From Dipteris shenzhenensis (Eukaryota; Polypodiophyta; Polypodiopsida; Gleicheniales), in NCBI GenBank assembly GCA_047967505.1, contig CM106541.1: DNA of 64,000 bases; one strand, given 5' to 3'. Below, one piece after another: positions 1 to 11,274 of this stretch. How positions within the stretch are numbered: the stretch's first letter is position 1; the number at the start of each line of letters is the position of its first letter. The notes beneath the pieces are model-generated. The model ran no database searches. It had not been told where the DNA came from and saw only the letters and a program-made list of their open reading frames with translations. The position numbers and the translations under genes were made by a program.

Positions 1-357
1 TGTATGTGAGTTTTGATCTTTGAAAACTCTTAAACATAAAGTTTATCCAAAATATGTAAGTTTTAGATGATGAATAACAAATATTAAAAAAAAACCTTGC
101 TAGTGATATTGCAGTTTTCTCATGGAGTGGAGATACCTTTCTCGTTTTTTAAGCTAATGAAATTTAAGACTTAGCTTTTTCACAAAAAAAAAAGGCATCG
201 AAAAGTTGATATTCTAGTGATTTTATTGTGACATGGACTTGTTTCACACATAGATCATGGAACCTCCAAGTCTTCATTTAGAAAGGCACTATAGCTTATT
301 ATCGTTAAGAGAGGATCAAATCATCCCCCACCTGAGGACATTTACTATGAGGTCACT
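1..357. other. No gene recognised
   Basis: AT-rich stretch with short A and T runs. I see no coding pattern or repeat shared with the rest of the window. It probably lies inside or next to the transposon remnant that follows. Confidence 0.4.
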
Positions 358-1322
358 ATGGGTCAAGAGATTGTAGAAAATAAAAAGGGGATGCAAGTGA
401 TGACCACCATGAGGCGGTTGATGAGCCACCATTTCAAGAATGACATAACACTTGACTGGCGGCTCCAAGATAACAACAAGAAGGATGCAGTATTGCAAGA
501 ATTTAGAAGTAAATTCCTAACCCACCTTAGTATGAGTTCGATGAGCACTACATGTGAGAGCACATGTATGGTGTCTTGAAGCATCACAGGTCAGAGATGT
601 GAGATGCGGTCACGACGGCGAAGAAGCGTAAACCTAGCTGGGTGAATAAAGGTGACTGGAATCTTTTGAAGAAGGAGTTGAGGGACATACTCACAAAGTT
701 AGACAATCAAAAGAAGGCTGGCAAAGTTAGACAATCAAAAGAAGGCTGCGAGGAGACAACTGGACACCATAGGTGCTTCACACCTCGGCACTGACGGATG
801 GGCCACATTTGAGGCATGGGTGGTAAGTCTACTTCTCATTTAATTTATTTTTCTATTTATTTTATTACATATTGCATGCAATTTATCTAAGTCTCATAAT
901 TTATGTCCACAAATTATGTGATTGGTTGCCATCCTACAAATGAAGAGATTAAATGAGCATTTCACATAGGAGTGATGGTGTGGTTCTATGATATGGAGGC
1001 ACAGGGAGTGGCATTCAATTGGGTTGCAGCAACTGGTCGTGGGGTATAAGTCTACTCCAACTTGTAATCTCACTTGTTAAATTGTTTTATTCTCTAAGTT
1101 CCAAATTAAAATGGTTTCACTCTTAGGGTGCAATATCGAACGTCCCATCAACGGAGGCAAGCAGTGATGTCGAGGAGGCGGCGGTTCTCAGAAGATTTGG
1201 CATAGATGTTGACACGGGACAAGGATCAGGTGGAGGTCATGAGGGCCAGGGATCAGACACATTTGTATGTAGGGAAGCTGGGGAAGAGGACGACAATGAT
1301 GATGACAATTCATTATCATAGT
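358..1322 (+). pseudogene. CACTA second-gene (Transposase_24-like) remnant
   Basis: A broken gene resembling the second ORF of plant CACTA (En/Spm) transposons, whose product is thought to bind element ends. The first exon contains a pattern like MRRLMSHHFKND followed by LQEFRSKF, as in plant Ptta/Transposase_24 proteins. Near 760-820 the reading LDTIGASHLG matches MDTIGSSHFG in the related genes at 7664-9151 and 13686-15161, so the three belong to one family. A likely intron donor (gtaagt) follows at about 822. The last readable exon (about 1131-1322) ends in an acidic Asp/Glu/Asn tract and TAG. A 28-bp tandem duplication at 694-749 and several stops break the frame. Family assignment is moderate; the pseudogene state is clear. 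Confidence 0.5.
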
Positions 1323-1459
1323 GGAGAACGTAGAGGGGGAACTTATAAGGTATGCAAAGAGGAGTTCAAGGAGGAGAGAGAGGATGAGGAATGTGAAAGT
1401 TATGTTCATCTACTAAATGTAAAGGGGAAGGGAGAGCATGTGGGAAATTTGTTTATTTT

Positions 1460-1751
1460 AAAAGTGTATAATTTGACAGATTTGACCTCATATTTGGATT
1501 CCTCGTCGAATTCCGATCATTTTGAGTACCAACATGACCATATTCTGATAAAAATTGAAAAAATGGTGTTTTTGTCATTTTGACCTGTTTTTGAGTCTGC
1601 GCTAGACTCAAAACAGGCCCCAAACAGGCCAAAATGACAAAAACACCATTTTTCCAATTTTTATCAGAATATGGTCATGTTGGTACTCAAAATGACCGAA
1701 AATCGACGAGGAATCCAAATATGAGGTCAAATCTGTCAAATTATACACTTT
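1460..1751. repeat. Large near-perfect hairpin (foldback/MITE-like)
   Basis: The left arm begins aaagtgtataatttgacag and the right arm ends ctgtcaaattatacacttt. The arms are about 125 bp each, with roughly five mismatches counted by eye, and meet at a smaller palindrome (cctgtttttgagtct / agactcaaaacagg) near 1584-1617. The pairing extends weakly a few bases outward on both sides. No transposase ORF is inside. It could be a MITE, or an inverted duplication able to fold as RNA and feed small-RNA silencing. Confidence 0.85.
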
Positions 1752-2039
1752 GAAAATGTACATATCTCCCATAGTTCCTCCCTTCTACTTTGAATATGGA
1801 CATATCTTCCATAATTTTTTGCCTCCTACTGCCACTCATATCCTCCCCCCCCTTGTGCATAGTATACACTCTTCCACCCCTCCCACATGCTATAATTATG
1901 AACATATCCTATATTCTCTCCCCCTCTTTCTAACCTCCCCATCTTTCTTATAACAAAAACATGTATGGATTTCTAAAAAAAGCTCGCAAAAACAAAGGAA
2001 ATGGTAAAAAAGCTCACATTAAAAAGCTCGCCAAAAGAT
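1752..2039. other. No gene; short imperfect repeats
   Basis: Holds two similar pieces (tacatatctcccata and gacatatcttccata) and two copies of an aaaaagctcgc/aaaaagctcac motif. No coding sense seen. Confidence 0.35.
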
Positions 2040-2420
2040 TTCCCCCAGTCAAAACTAGCCCAAAAGCTGACTGTGATAAATCGATTTAGATTAGGAGGAA
2101 CTACTTTTCATGAATCTAAACTTTTTATAACAAAAAACAACAAAAATATAACACGTTTTCACTTTTTCCAACACACTGGTCACTCTTTCTTCCTTACTTG
2201 CCTTTGCAACCAACTAACGGTTTTGAAAGGGTAATAACAATATTCATGAAAATTGAAAAAAAGCTCATGACAAAAAGCTCACCAAAAAATCACACCCGTT
2301 TTGACCCAGGAAGTGGTTGTGAGGTCAAAAACCAAACATATTCATTTCGAGTTTTTAAAGTTGTTGTTTTTGTTGTTTTTAAGCTTCACATAGCTAGAAG
2401 AGCACCACAGAGCATTGTAC
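2040..2420 (+). repeat. Gypsy leader-like repeat, internally inverted
   Basis: This stretch matches the untranslated leader of the gypsy element at 36110-36430. The part at about 2045-2240 (with gcccaaaagctgactgtgat and ctttgcaaccaactaac) matches it in reverse complement. The part at about 2310-2410 (tgtgaggtcaaaaacc ... gctagaagagcac) matches it in direct orientation. A gag-like remnant follows at 3086, so this is best read as the leader of the same decayed gypsy copy, with a ~200-bp piece flipped. Confidence 0.6.
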
Positions 2421-3085
2421 ATAAATTACAGTCTTGAAAAAACACAAAAAAATGAGCAAAATGTTCAAAACTAAGGTCGGGTTCATGCATGCCACATTAG
2501 TGCTCTAGGCCACTACATTAGCCTCCAACAGTCACTGACAGCTATCACCAACCACCTGTTAGAAAAATTAATGCACCAGCTGGCAGAATTTATTGCATCA
2601 ATGTTGCATTAATTAAGAGTTGACTTTTTTCAAGAATATCTGAATTAGTGAACACAAATTTCGGAAACATTAAATTAGGCACCAACTTAGTTAGAGTGTC
2701 ATGTATTGCATCGGCACTACAATAATTATTGCAACGTGCTACATTGAACTGATCCATCCTGAGGGGTTGAGTGATGTTTGCATGAATTGTCGAAGTCAAC
2801 ATTCAGACCAGAAGGTCAAAGTGCCTAAAAATTCCATGGCATTGCATTAAAATTATTGCATCAGGAATTTGTGAACATTGCATTATCACTAGAAAGAGTT
2901 GAATTGCTATACCAGAAGTGCACTGATCAGTAAATTCAGTGTTAGGAGCCAAACATACTAGGGTGTTGCATTAATTATTGCAGCACACTGCAATAATTTA
3001 GTGCATTAGAACTGCAAATTGTGACCCTGCTAGACTGAACACCTTGACAGCAGTTTCCAATTCAACCTGAACCTTAGAAATATAC
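2421..3085. other. Gene-free stretch with TTATTGCA-type motifs
   Basis: Between the gypsy leader-like repeat and the gag remnant. The motif attattgca / tgcattaattattgca and its complement recur many times. No ORF with protein-like composition. Possibly the 3' part of the retrotransposon leader. Confidence 0.4.
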
Positions 3086-4351
3086 ATGCACCTTAGGTCG
3101 GATCACATCTTAGGACCTAAAATTTCCCCAGAAGAAAGTGCTTCCAATGAAGATTTAGAGGCCATTTTGGGCTCAAGTCTAACCGCTAGAGAAAGGTCTT
3201 CTTTGAATAGTACATCATCTGTGCTAGGACCACCTTTTGAATACGAGTCAAGTACTGCCGAGACTTTGAGCATGGAGGATAACATGTCAAATCAGAATGA
3301 TACACAGGTATCCATTGCTCCAAACTCAGGGACTCAGTCCCCAACACAGTCAACCTCCAATAGAATTTACTCAGAATTTATGAAGGAATAACCAACTACT
3401 TTGGAAGGTTTGACCCACGAGCTCAGCTTTTTGATAACACAGATGACATGAATCTATAGGCTCGCACAAACATAGTAACTTCAAGACCTCCTATTGTCAA
3501 AGAACACATGGCGAGGGTGATGACACCACCCTTTGAAAATGATCTACATTCTCAGAACTTACATGCTGAAGGCAGACCAATCTTTCGATTTCATTCGGAA
3601 GCAGGACCATCGGAGATACGAGGGGATTATAGATCACATCCTGACATACCGCAGATGCAGGCAAATGCCCAGAGAGTGCCTTAACCACCGAGACTTGTAC
3701 CATATTTTCATGATAGACCTCAAATTGCACGACCACTAGTCACGACAATGGCTTATCAAGGGCCGACACCTAGGTTTAATTCGGTGTCAATAGGACCAAA
3801 GTTCACTCGATTGCATCCAACAGTGAATCCATCACAAGACGCATCGTGCACATCCTATTATGTGGATCCTAATGTGAGGCAATACCCAAGACTGGTCCAA
3901 TCCCAACAAGCCTATGTTCTCCCACAACCGACATATCCATATCCAACGCAACCACAAATGCCATATCAACAGCCACCTCCTATTCATTAGACGTGAAGTG
4001 CTTAGGGCATTAGTGCAAGCTATAGGAAGGGGGGTGCCAGCGCTAGCTACATTTCTTGTAGTTAGAGAAAACCATGGGTCTAAAAATAGGTCCATCACCA
4101 TTGCCAAGTTAATCACAAAATTCCAAGGAGAGGGTGACCTGATCACCTATGTAGAGCGATTTGAGCAAGTGTGTGCCACATTCGGAGATGTCTCCGATGG
4201 CAATAAGATTGTAGCCTTTGGAATTCAATTGGATGGCAAGGCAGGTGCATTTAAAAGACTTTGTGAGGCAAAGTACAAGGTCCAAAGGAAGCATGGCCAA
4301 GTGTTGGTTGAATATACAAGAGTATCTTGTATATATTTCAAAAGTTCTTAG
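3086..4351 (+). pseudogene. Ty3/gypsy gag remnant
   Basis: Gag proteins coat the retrotransposon RNA. The first readable block (3086-3391) is Ser/Thr/Glu-rich with an N-terminus MHLRSDHILG. After stops and frame changes, a Pro/Gln/Tyr-rich block (3748-3990) precedes a block at about 4010-4270. That block contains ITKFQGEGDLITYVERFEQV and a distal KIVAFGIQLDGKAGAFKR, the spacing expected of the Retrotrans_gag domain (F-x-G-x-x-D, then L-x-G-x-A). No zinc knuckle, protease or pol follows: at about 4400 the sequence changes to CACTA-like material, so the copy is truncated. Upstream 2040-2420 resembles a gypsy leader. Gag identity is fairly secure; the lineage is not. Confidence 0.6.
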
Positions 4352-4402
4352 CCAAGTGGATAGCTATTTGTTTGACTATAGAGTAATGAAGAGGACTTAA
4401 GG

Positions 4403-5649
4403 ATGACCTTTATTATGCCTCAAGGAAAAAGACATATCAAAGTAATTGACAAAGCATTGATTGATGATATTAATTTCACTTACATCCTTAATAGTGATGT
4501 GATGAGCAGATGGGTTACAAGATATGAGGATGAAAAGATAGGAAGGCAAGTAAAAAGAGCTCACTTTCAAAGTCAATATGGCTCTCATAAGGCATACCCT
4601 AAGCATCTAGCAACACTTTTGAATGATATCCATGTTGATTGGTTGCATGAGAAAATGAAGAGAGTTAGAGAGGGACGAGAGGATGTATATCATGATGGAA
4701 GAATGGGAGTATGCACAAAGATCCATGTTAAAAGTACATAGAACTAATGTTTTGCATTAGTTGTAATTTATTTGCTTTTAATGATTCACATTGTTTACAC
4801 AATTGCTTTTATTTTAGTCTAGTGCACTATGTTCAATGCTATATGGTATGAAGGAAAGCATTTTCAAACACATGATTGATTTATAAGAGGAATACACAAG
4901 ATTGTGGTGTCATTAGTAGCTTTGAGGGAGCCAATGGAAAAATAGATGATTATTGTGGCACAATCCAAGATATATTTAGGCTTGACTTTTGTTGCTTCTT
5001 TGGTATGTTTTGGATGTCAAATGGAAATGAATGTGGTGTAAAAAGGGCCTAATGCAATAATAAAATGCCATGAAAGTGGCTATGTAACTATTGAATCTAC
5101 AAATTTTTGGCAAACAAAGAAAGATAGGCTCGTATTGTGACAACAATGTGAGCAGCTATGCACATTTTTACTAATGTGTTTCCTATACATATATATATAA
5201 ACTCACCCCTTGACTTTTGATATGCTAATTAATTATATGTGTATTTGAGTAGGTTATCTATTAGCCAATGGTGCATGACACAAATGGTGGTACGTCATCC
5301 CTATTGCACCACGTTCCAAAGTGATGTACAATACATTAACTAATATGAAGCATATGGAGGATGCAACAGGCGCAATGAAGATGATGTCAAACATGACAGT
5401 GAAGATGTTGATGATCAAGAAATAAGAGAGGATCATGATAATGAGGATGAGCATGCCATTTCTCATGATCATGAAGATAACACTACCATTGGTGATGTTG
5501 ATGTGGATGATCAAGGCATCAGTTCCATTATCCATGGATAGATTGCTAGTGAATTAAATTTATTCATAGCCTTACAAATTGATCAAATGGATATTGATGT
5601 TGATCATTTGACAAGGATGGATCTTACTGAAGATGAGATCAAATCCTAA
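4403..5649 (+). pseudogene. CACTA TNP2 transposase, C-terminal region (DUF4216-like)
   Basis: Looks like the C-terminal part of a plant CACTA transposase. A block at about 4945-5170, read through a frameshift, contains YCGTIQDIFRLDF, then GYVTIESTNFW, then QQCEQLCTF. This is the order seen in DUF4216 (Y-x-G-hydrophobic, aromatic core, then Q-x-x-Q near the end). The ORF just upstream (4403-4741) may be the linker between DUF4218 and DUF4216. After a probable intron, an acidic exon runs at about 5380-5649, rich in Asp/Glu/His. In-frame stops (TAG, TGA) and a frameshift show it is dead. The match is by pattern only, so confidence is moderate. Confidence 0.42.
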
Positions 5650-6128
5650 CCAATCCATCATTGTATCATTCTAAATTGATGACAATTCTAATGTATGCAT
5701 TGTCTTACAATTGTCATCTCATGATTTGTTTTTTAATACACATTGTTGTAAATACATGTAATGGGATTGTGTAATGGCATATATTGTAATGTAGTATGAG
5801 ATTGGTTTTAAAAATATGGTTTTTGTACTTTGTACTCCGAATTCTCTCTGATAATAAAATCTTGGGGGTGGGGGGGGCAGCTCGACAGATTTTATGAAGT
5901 GCTCTAGGAAGAACATCTAGGGTGCATGCATAGTGCCACATAAAGCAATCTCATCCAGCAAATGCAAATGAGATTTAGTTGGCCCATGAGAATGGTCTAC
6001 AGAAAGGTTTCCTCTACCAAACAAACTACCTCCACTACCATAATGTGCATAGCGTCCAACATGGTAGGATCTATTGCTTTGAGCTCACATACCTAAAAAC
6101 CAAATAAATAGTACATTATACATTGTGT
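5650..6128. other. No gene; probable 3' flank of transposon remnant
   Basis: AT-rich, with a G run (gggggtggggggggc) near 5864-5879. Nothing coding recognised. It lies between two convergent TNP2 remnants. Confidence 0.4.
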
Positions 6129-7020
6129 TCATTTTGAAACTATCAAATCAAAGAGCAAGGTATAATGAAGGGTATGGTGTTGGAAATATCTCACAAGCTC
6201 TCCCATTTTATAAACACATTTCTTCAGGCTCTTGTTTGCACAATGCTCGATGCTAGTAGGTAGTATGAACTGTGCACATAAGAGCACATGTATATAATTT
6301 GAGGTCTTCCAAAATTTAAATTGAAAGTACAAGACTTGGGAAACACTTAATTGGAGCATCTTTTGCCAATCATGGAACTTCAACCTATATAGTTGCTTAG
6401 CACCTCTTTCCTTAGTGGTTGTAAAGGCTCCCATCAATGATCTCACACATCCAATGGAAGTACACAAAGTAGTGATGGCTTGCTTCACATGCATATCCTC
6501 CTACTTTGATATAATCCATGGTGCACATAGAAAATGAAGATGCCCACCCTCCTCTCATCATCCAAGCTTGATGCATCCATTCTACAACCCACAAGTCCTC
6601 CCTTACACTGACATTGTCTCATTTACCAATAACATATTTCCAATTACCAGATGCCACATTCTTCAAGATGTGCATGGGATTAAGAACATGGTTGATCTTG
6701 AGATGCATCCAATATGGTAGCTGAAAAAAGATGGAGTACCTACACGAGATGCCAAACAAGATTACTCTAGGTGATCTTTAATCCAATAGTCTACATAAAC
6801 AAGATTCAAAAACATTACCGTACATGTTCATGCCATCTAGAGAACATTTACAGACTCCCAAATGTGCTTCCAATCTTCTGCATGAAGTGTTTGTGGAGGA
6901 ATAGTACTCTTACTCACAACATAGTAAGATTTGATGGGAGAAATCTGATGATGATTATGGAATATGGTCTTACACAACTTGTGAGCCACTACAAGGGATT
7001 GGACTCATACAAAATGATGT
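6129..7020 (-). pseudogene. CACTA TNP2 transposase fragment (central to DUF4218)
   Basis: Minus-strand remnant of the large CACTA transposase. Reading downward from about 6770 are a block resembling LKINHVLNPMHILKNV (the TNP2 region with conserved H-x-x-D/N-x-M-H) and a cysteine/tryptophan block. Then AFTTTKERG and LKFHDWQKMLQ follow, equivalent to the G-L-K-S-H-D-x-H signature at the start of DUF4218. Positions 6840-7010 match the HACPVCG-downstream part of the copies at 9204 and 13365. The intron donor after CTCCAA, intact (gtaagt) in the plus-strand copy at 9975, is TTAAGT here (6349-6350). Several frame breaks. Family call is strong, function lost. Confidence 0.65.
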
Positions 7021-7259
7021 GAACAAAAAGCAGCGTATCCACATATTAGCACATGTATGATTGTGGCCATAGACATGCATGTAAAAGCATGTGTATAATG
7101 AAGTACAAATGCGCTTATACACAGGTGTATACATGCATTTTACTAGTGTTGCTGCACTAATACATGCATTTGCACCAGAGCTTCCGCACTTATACACGCA
7201 ATCTTGACAGACTTTACATGCATATACATGCGAACAAAGAGCAAAAATAAAAATTCCGG

Positions 7260-7318
7260 AGAGTACTACTTGGTGCTTGAATGCTATTCTAGCATTCCAA
7301 CACCAAATAGCACTCTCT
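7260..7318. repeat. 59-bp palindrome, copy 1
   Basis: gagagtactacttggtg pairs with caccaaatagcactctc around an inner aatgctattctagcatt. The same palindrome recurs at 13298-13356 and 15505-15565, always just inside the subterminal repeats of the CACTA derivatives. Confidence 0.8.
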
Positions 7319-7663
7319 AAAAAAAAAATTTGGGTGCATGGCACCATCCACAGATAACATTTTGTGCATTGTGAAGACATGAATCAAGAACATCACGAAT
7401 GTAAAAATTATCAATACACGATTCAAGACAAACATGAATGCAATAATGTCAAAATTTGAGGTGTGCTAAAATAAATCCATGGCTTTCATTATGCAAAAGC
7501 ATGTATACAAGGGAATCCATATGTCGAAATAGCCCATGGTTTAAAATATAAACAAATATATATATAATCAAATTGGTTTGTCCAAAAAAACCCATGGCTT
7601 CAGTTTCAAATATATATATACAATCACATCCACAATACAGATGTGATACTATGAGTCTAAGTG

Positions 7664-9151
7664 CTACTCAGACTCAAATGATGACAAGCCACTCCCTCCA
7701 ATATCAGATGTGCTCACATCAGTATACATGCCGGATGTGTAGTGCAGAATAGGAGTAGGAGTAGAGCAAGAGCAAGAGCAGTGGAGCCAGGTGGATCTTC
7801 AAGATCCGAAGCATCAGTAAGTGCAACAGCTTGTGCCTGTTCAAGTAACATATCATATGTAAGTATATCTATATGTAATTCAAAATTTAATAAACCTAAA
7901 TCATTCATTTAGATTTTTCAAGTACCTGTCGACCGTATGGTCTCATGGCCTCCTCAAACTAGGCATCTGTAATACGTCCCTATGTTTTGAAGAGGGAACA
8001 TGTGTTGCATGTGCTATGATGGTGAGCATACATAGTTTCATGGGCTCTGGGCTTCCTCCCCATAACCCGTCATTGTAACATGATCAACACAATCTATAAG
8101 ATTTAAATAATCATAAAATCAATAAATTAAGTAAAAAATAAATAAGGTAACAAGATACTTACGAACTCTACCTCCCATGACTCAACACCTCCAAATCCAA
8201 AATGCGAAGATCCAATGGTCTCCATCTGGATGCATCATGCCTCCACATGTTGCTTTCTCTTCACACCACCCTCTGCTCATTTCTTTGCCTCCTTCCACTC
8301 GTTTTGTGTGCAGTGGCAAGTTTCTCCATGGGATAGCTACCTACCTCCCAATTCGCCCAATCATCGTATGCAAGTTTCTTAAGGTGAGATCTTTTATTAC
8401 TTAAGATCTCCCTTATTCACATCCTTCCCCATACATCTGAGAATGTCGCATGTGGGGGATTAGGGTACCGACTATATACAACATCTATCACTTTTCCAAC
8501 TAATCGACTAATTTGATCATTGAATTCAATAAAATAATTTCTATACAAATTTGACACTACCCCACGCATGTACTCCATTACCTCTTTCCCCCTTGTTTCC
8601 ATCACTATCCTGTCCCTATCCATCACATCATAGTATATTACGGCCTACACGTCTCTCACCTCCTCCTCATCCTCATTGTCTCCTTTAACTCCTTTCCAAC
8701 CGCATGCCCTACCACTTCCCCCACCAAAGCACTTGCCGCATCCTCCACTCCCACTCTCCCTACTGTGGTGTCTTCTCTACTCTGTACTACCGGTGGAGTC
8801 ACAATTGGGAGATTGTACATGAGATTGTGGATGTGACACAATTCATGACAATGACTGTGAGGGAGTACGTGATGGTGGTTGTGAGCCCTGACATGACGGT
8901 GCTTGGGAGGGGGTGCGTGAGGGTGTCTAGGAAGGAGTATGTCTCCTTGATGGGGGTGGGAGAGGAGAAGCATGCCATCTCACTGGACTCACAGGCATAG
9001 ACGGTAGTGGAGTGACATTGGCACTCAGGAAGGGAGGGTGAATTGGAGGAACTATGGAGAGGTATTGCAGTGGTGGATGTAAGTAGGCCTCCCTCCTTTC
9101 GACACTTTGACTTGAAAGCAATGTTGATGTGGACAATGCATGACTTTCCAA
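7664..9151 (-). pseudogene. CACTA second gene (Transposase_24-like), copy 1
   Basis: Minus-strand gene homologous to 13686-15161. A Ser/Pro/His-rich N-terminal part (9151 to about 8700) is followed by a conserved core at 8417-8626 with YMRGVVSNLYRNYFIEFND and YPNPPHATFSDVW, the helical core typical of plant Transposase_24 proteins. A likely intron (donor gtaagt near 8160) separates this from an exon with HETMYAHHHS and FEEAMRPYG. The last exon ends in YTDVSTSDIGGSG and FESE before TAG at 7664-7666. A TAG precedes FEEAMRPYG at the same place as in copy 2. Frame breaks make it a pseudogene or transcript-edited relic. The product probably served element-end binding; that is inference from the family. 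Confidence 0.5.
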
Positions 9152-9974
9152 GATACATTAATTGTTCTAGAAGAATTCAAATCACCTCTCTACTCTAATA
9201 CTATTGGTTAAATTAATTATAGCTATTGACTTTAATATTCTAACTTTTATTTATATTTTAATAGGTATGAAAACTTTGGGTAAACATGCATGTCTTGTTT
9301 GTGGCCCTTCGTTAGTACATGAGTATGCTGACAATTTATGTAAGACCATATTTGATAATCATCATCAATTTCTCCCATCAAATCATCCTAAATACGTTAC
9401 TAGTAAGAGTAACATTCCTCCACAAATACTTCGTGTAAAAGTTCGGGAGCGCATTTAGGAGCCTACAAATGTTCTTTCTCTAGTTGGCATGAATAGGTAT
9501 ATTAATTTTTTTCAATTTTATCTTGTGTAGTCTCTAATTGGATTATAGATCCCATGAAGAATCTTGTTCCAGCATCTCTTGTGTAGATACTCCATTTTTT
9601 TCAAGCTACCATGTTGGACCCATCTTAAGATCAACCATCTTCTTGATCCCATGCACATCTTCAGGAATGTGGCATCTGGTATTTGGGAACATGTTACTAG
9701 TAAATGAAACAATATTAGCGTATAGGAGGACTTGAGCATTATAAGACGGATGCGTCAAGCTTGTCCACAAGAGGAGGATGGGCACGTTCATCTTCTGTGT
9801 GCACCATGGATTATATCAAAGAAAGAGGAGAAGCAGGTAAAGCAGGACATCACTACTTTGCGTACTCCCACTGGATGCATGAGATCATTGAAGGGAGCCT
9901 TCACAACCACTAAGAAAAGAGGTGTTGAGAAACTATATGGGTTGAAGTCCCACGATTGGCACAAGATGCTCCAA
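9057..9974 (+). pseudogene. CACTA TNP2 transposase fragment (N-central to DUF4218)
   Basis: Best-preserved transposase reading of the window. The exon at 9057-9165 has ELWRGIAVVD and then WTMHDFPRY, the TNP2 (Transposase_21, PF02992) signature around H-D-F-P-x-Y. An intron of about 95 bp follows, then an exon from about 9265 with HACLVCGPSLVHEY and NHHQFLPSNHP, matching the C-P-V-C-G and R-F-L-P-x-x-H-P motifs. Further on are INHLLDPMHIFRNV (9630-9680), SKKEEKQ, and YGLKSHDWHKMLQ (about 9930-9974), the junction to DUF4218. A gtaagt donor follows at 9975. Stops at about 9456 and in the 9510-9590 stretch break it. It lies head-to-head with the second gene on the opposite strand. Confidence 0.75.
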
Positions 9975-10089
9975 GTAAGTGTTTTCCAAGTCTTGTATAT
10001 TGAAATTATATTTTGTAATGCCATCAATCATATATACATGTGCTCTTATGTGTGTAATTCATACTACCTACTAGCATCGACCATTATGC

Positions 10090-10100
10090 AAGAGAGAGAG

Positions 10101-10135
<35 letters not shown>
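10090..10135. repeat. (AG)n microsatellite
   Basis: About 46 bp of agagag with two interruptions (gacagagaa). Confidence 0.95.
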
Positions 10136-11165
10136 TGTCTCATATCCTAGATTCCTATGACTTTCAAGTGTGCATGCATGCAAATTCATGCATGTTGATG
10201 TGGTATGGATGTTAATGATGTGTCATCACACCCTTGTGATGTGACACATAACATGCATGGACATTTCAAGCAATGAGTGCAGAATCATGTGGCACAAAGC
10301 AAATGATGATGTGTCCTTGATGAGATATCACCTGGTACAACATGGCATTTGGGGCCTTGCATGGAATGATGTAGTAGGAAATCCGTTAACACTGGTCTTA
10401 TATTTAAATAGGTTGAGGATATCTATGTGGTCCAATCACCAAGTTGGGCTCAAATAATATTAATGGTCTCCTTAATCGGCTTTTGAGCCTTGTAACACTA
10501 ATACGGGGGAATAATACGCTCACATCCACATGCTTGTCTATAAATGTCTAGACTAATGAAGGAATAATAAATCACAAGCAACTAACCAACATGCAAGTTA
10601 ATTTGGGATGAAAGTTCTTTTTTATTTTTTTGAAATAAGGAGATTGTGGACTCTATAATGAACCCAAAAGATGTAACGAAGTTCCCAAAGTAGCTTTTTC
10701 TAAAATGACATGAAAGTCAAATATTAAATGGCAATGGTCCCATCATCTTGGCACATGTTATATCTGATCTTTGGGACTATGTAAGAATATGCCAATTGGA
10801 GTGCAATGTAGTATAGACAAAGGATGACGTTGAGTGCTTGGTGGTCCCATGTCACACTTGTTTGTTGTCGCAATTGCAACTACCTCATGTAAAAGTTGAT
10901 GACCTTGAGAAACCATCATTTGGTGCTTGACTCTTGGGGTTCACTATGTATAAGACTTATGTATTGTGTGCGTTCAAGGAACATTTATAAATCCCCTTAT
11001 TTGTGAATTTTTAAAAAATAAAGTGCACCTTTTTTTAATTTCATCTCTAAGACTTTTTCCCAAGTTTTTTTAATGGAATCTTTCTATCACTGAAAATGTG
11101 AGAAAAAAAATTAATTAAAAATATCTTTTATGTTGAATTCATTGGAAAGTTAGATATAATACTAA
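10136..11165. other. No gene recognised
   Basis: Mixed-composition spacer with small palindromes (gcatgcatgcaaattcatgcatg near 10173-10197, and catcacacccttgtgatgtg near 10225). The short ORF at 10257-10457 has no protein-like features. Past 10990 it is very A/T-rich. Confidence 0.35.
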
Positions 11166-11274
11166 GTGGACACCCCTAGGTGCTTGACCACAACTAGGAT
11201 TTTAACGAGGGCCAAGCCCTTCATCACATTGCACACACGTCCTTCATCACATTGCACACAAATCTTACCCTGCA

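Larger units (their letters stand above)
7045..9510 (-). mobile_element. Short CACTA derivative, copy 1 (inverted partner of 13365-15772)
   Basis: This whole interval matches 13365-15772 in reverse complement. Shared landmarks in order are a subterminal region rich in cttatacatgcg-type motifs (7050-7250), a 59-bp palindrome (7260-7318), the second gene (7664-9151, minus) and the 5' part of TNP2 (from 9057, plus). The outer similarity limit is near 7045 / 15772. Unlike copy 2, the TNP2 reading continues past 9510 to about 9974, so this copy keeps more of the transposase or abuts another fragment. Exact termini and target duplications were not resolved. Confidence 0.6.

Noticed and set aside
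8656-9000. Plus-strand and His/Pro-rich minus-strand open frames here and at 13894-14211
   Set aside because: These are alternative frames of the Ser/Pro-rich part of the CACTA second gene; the repetitive composition keeps several frames open at once.
9918-10160. Arg/Glu repeat at the end of the open frame 9732-10160
   Set aside because: The RERERERE tail is coded by the (AG)n microsatellite and lies past the gtaagt splice donor at 9975; it is not part of a protein.
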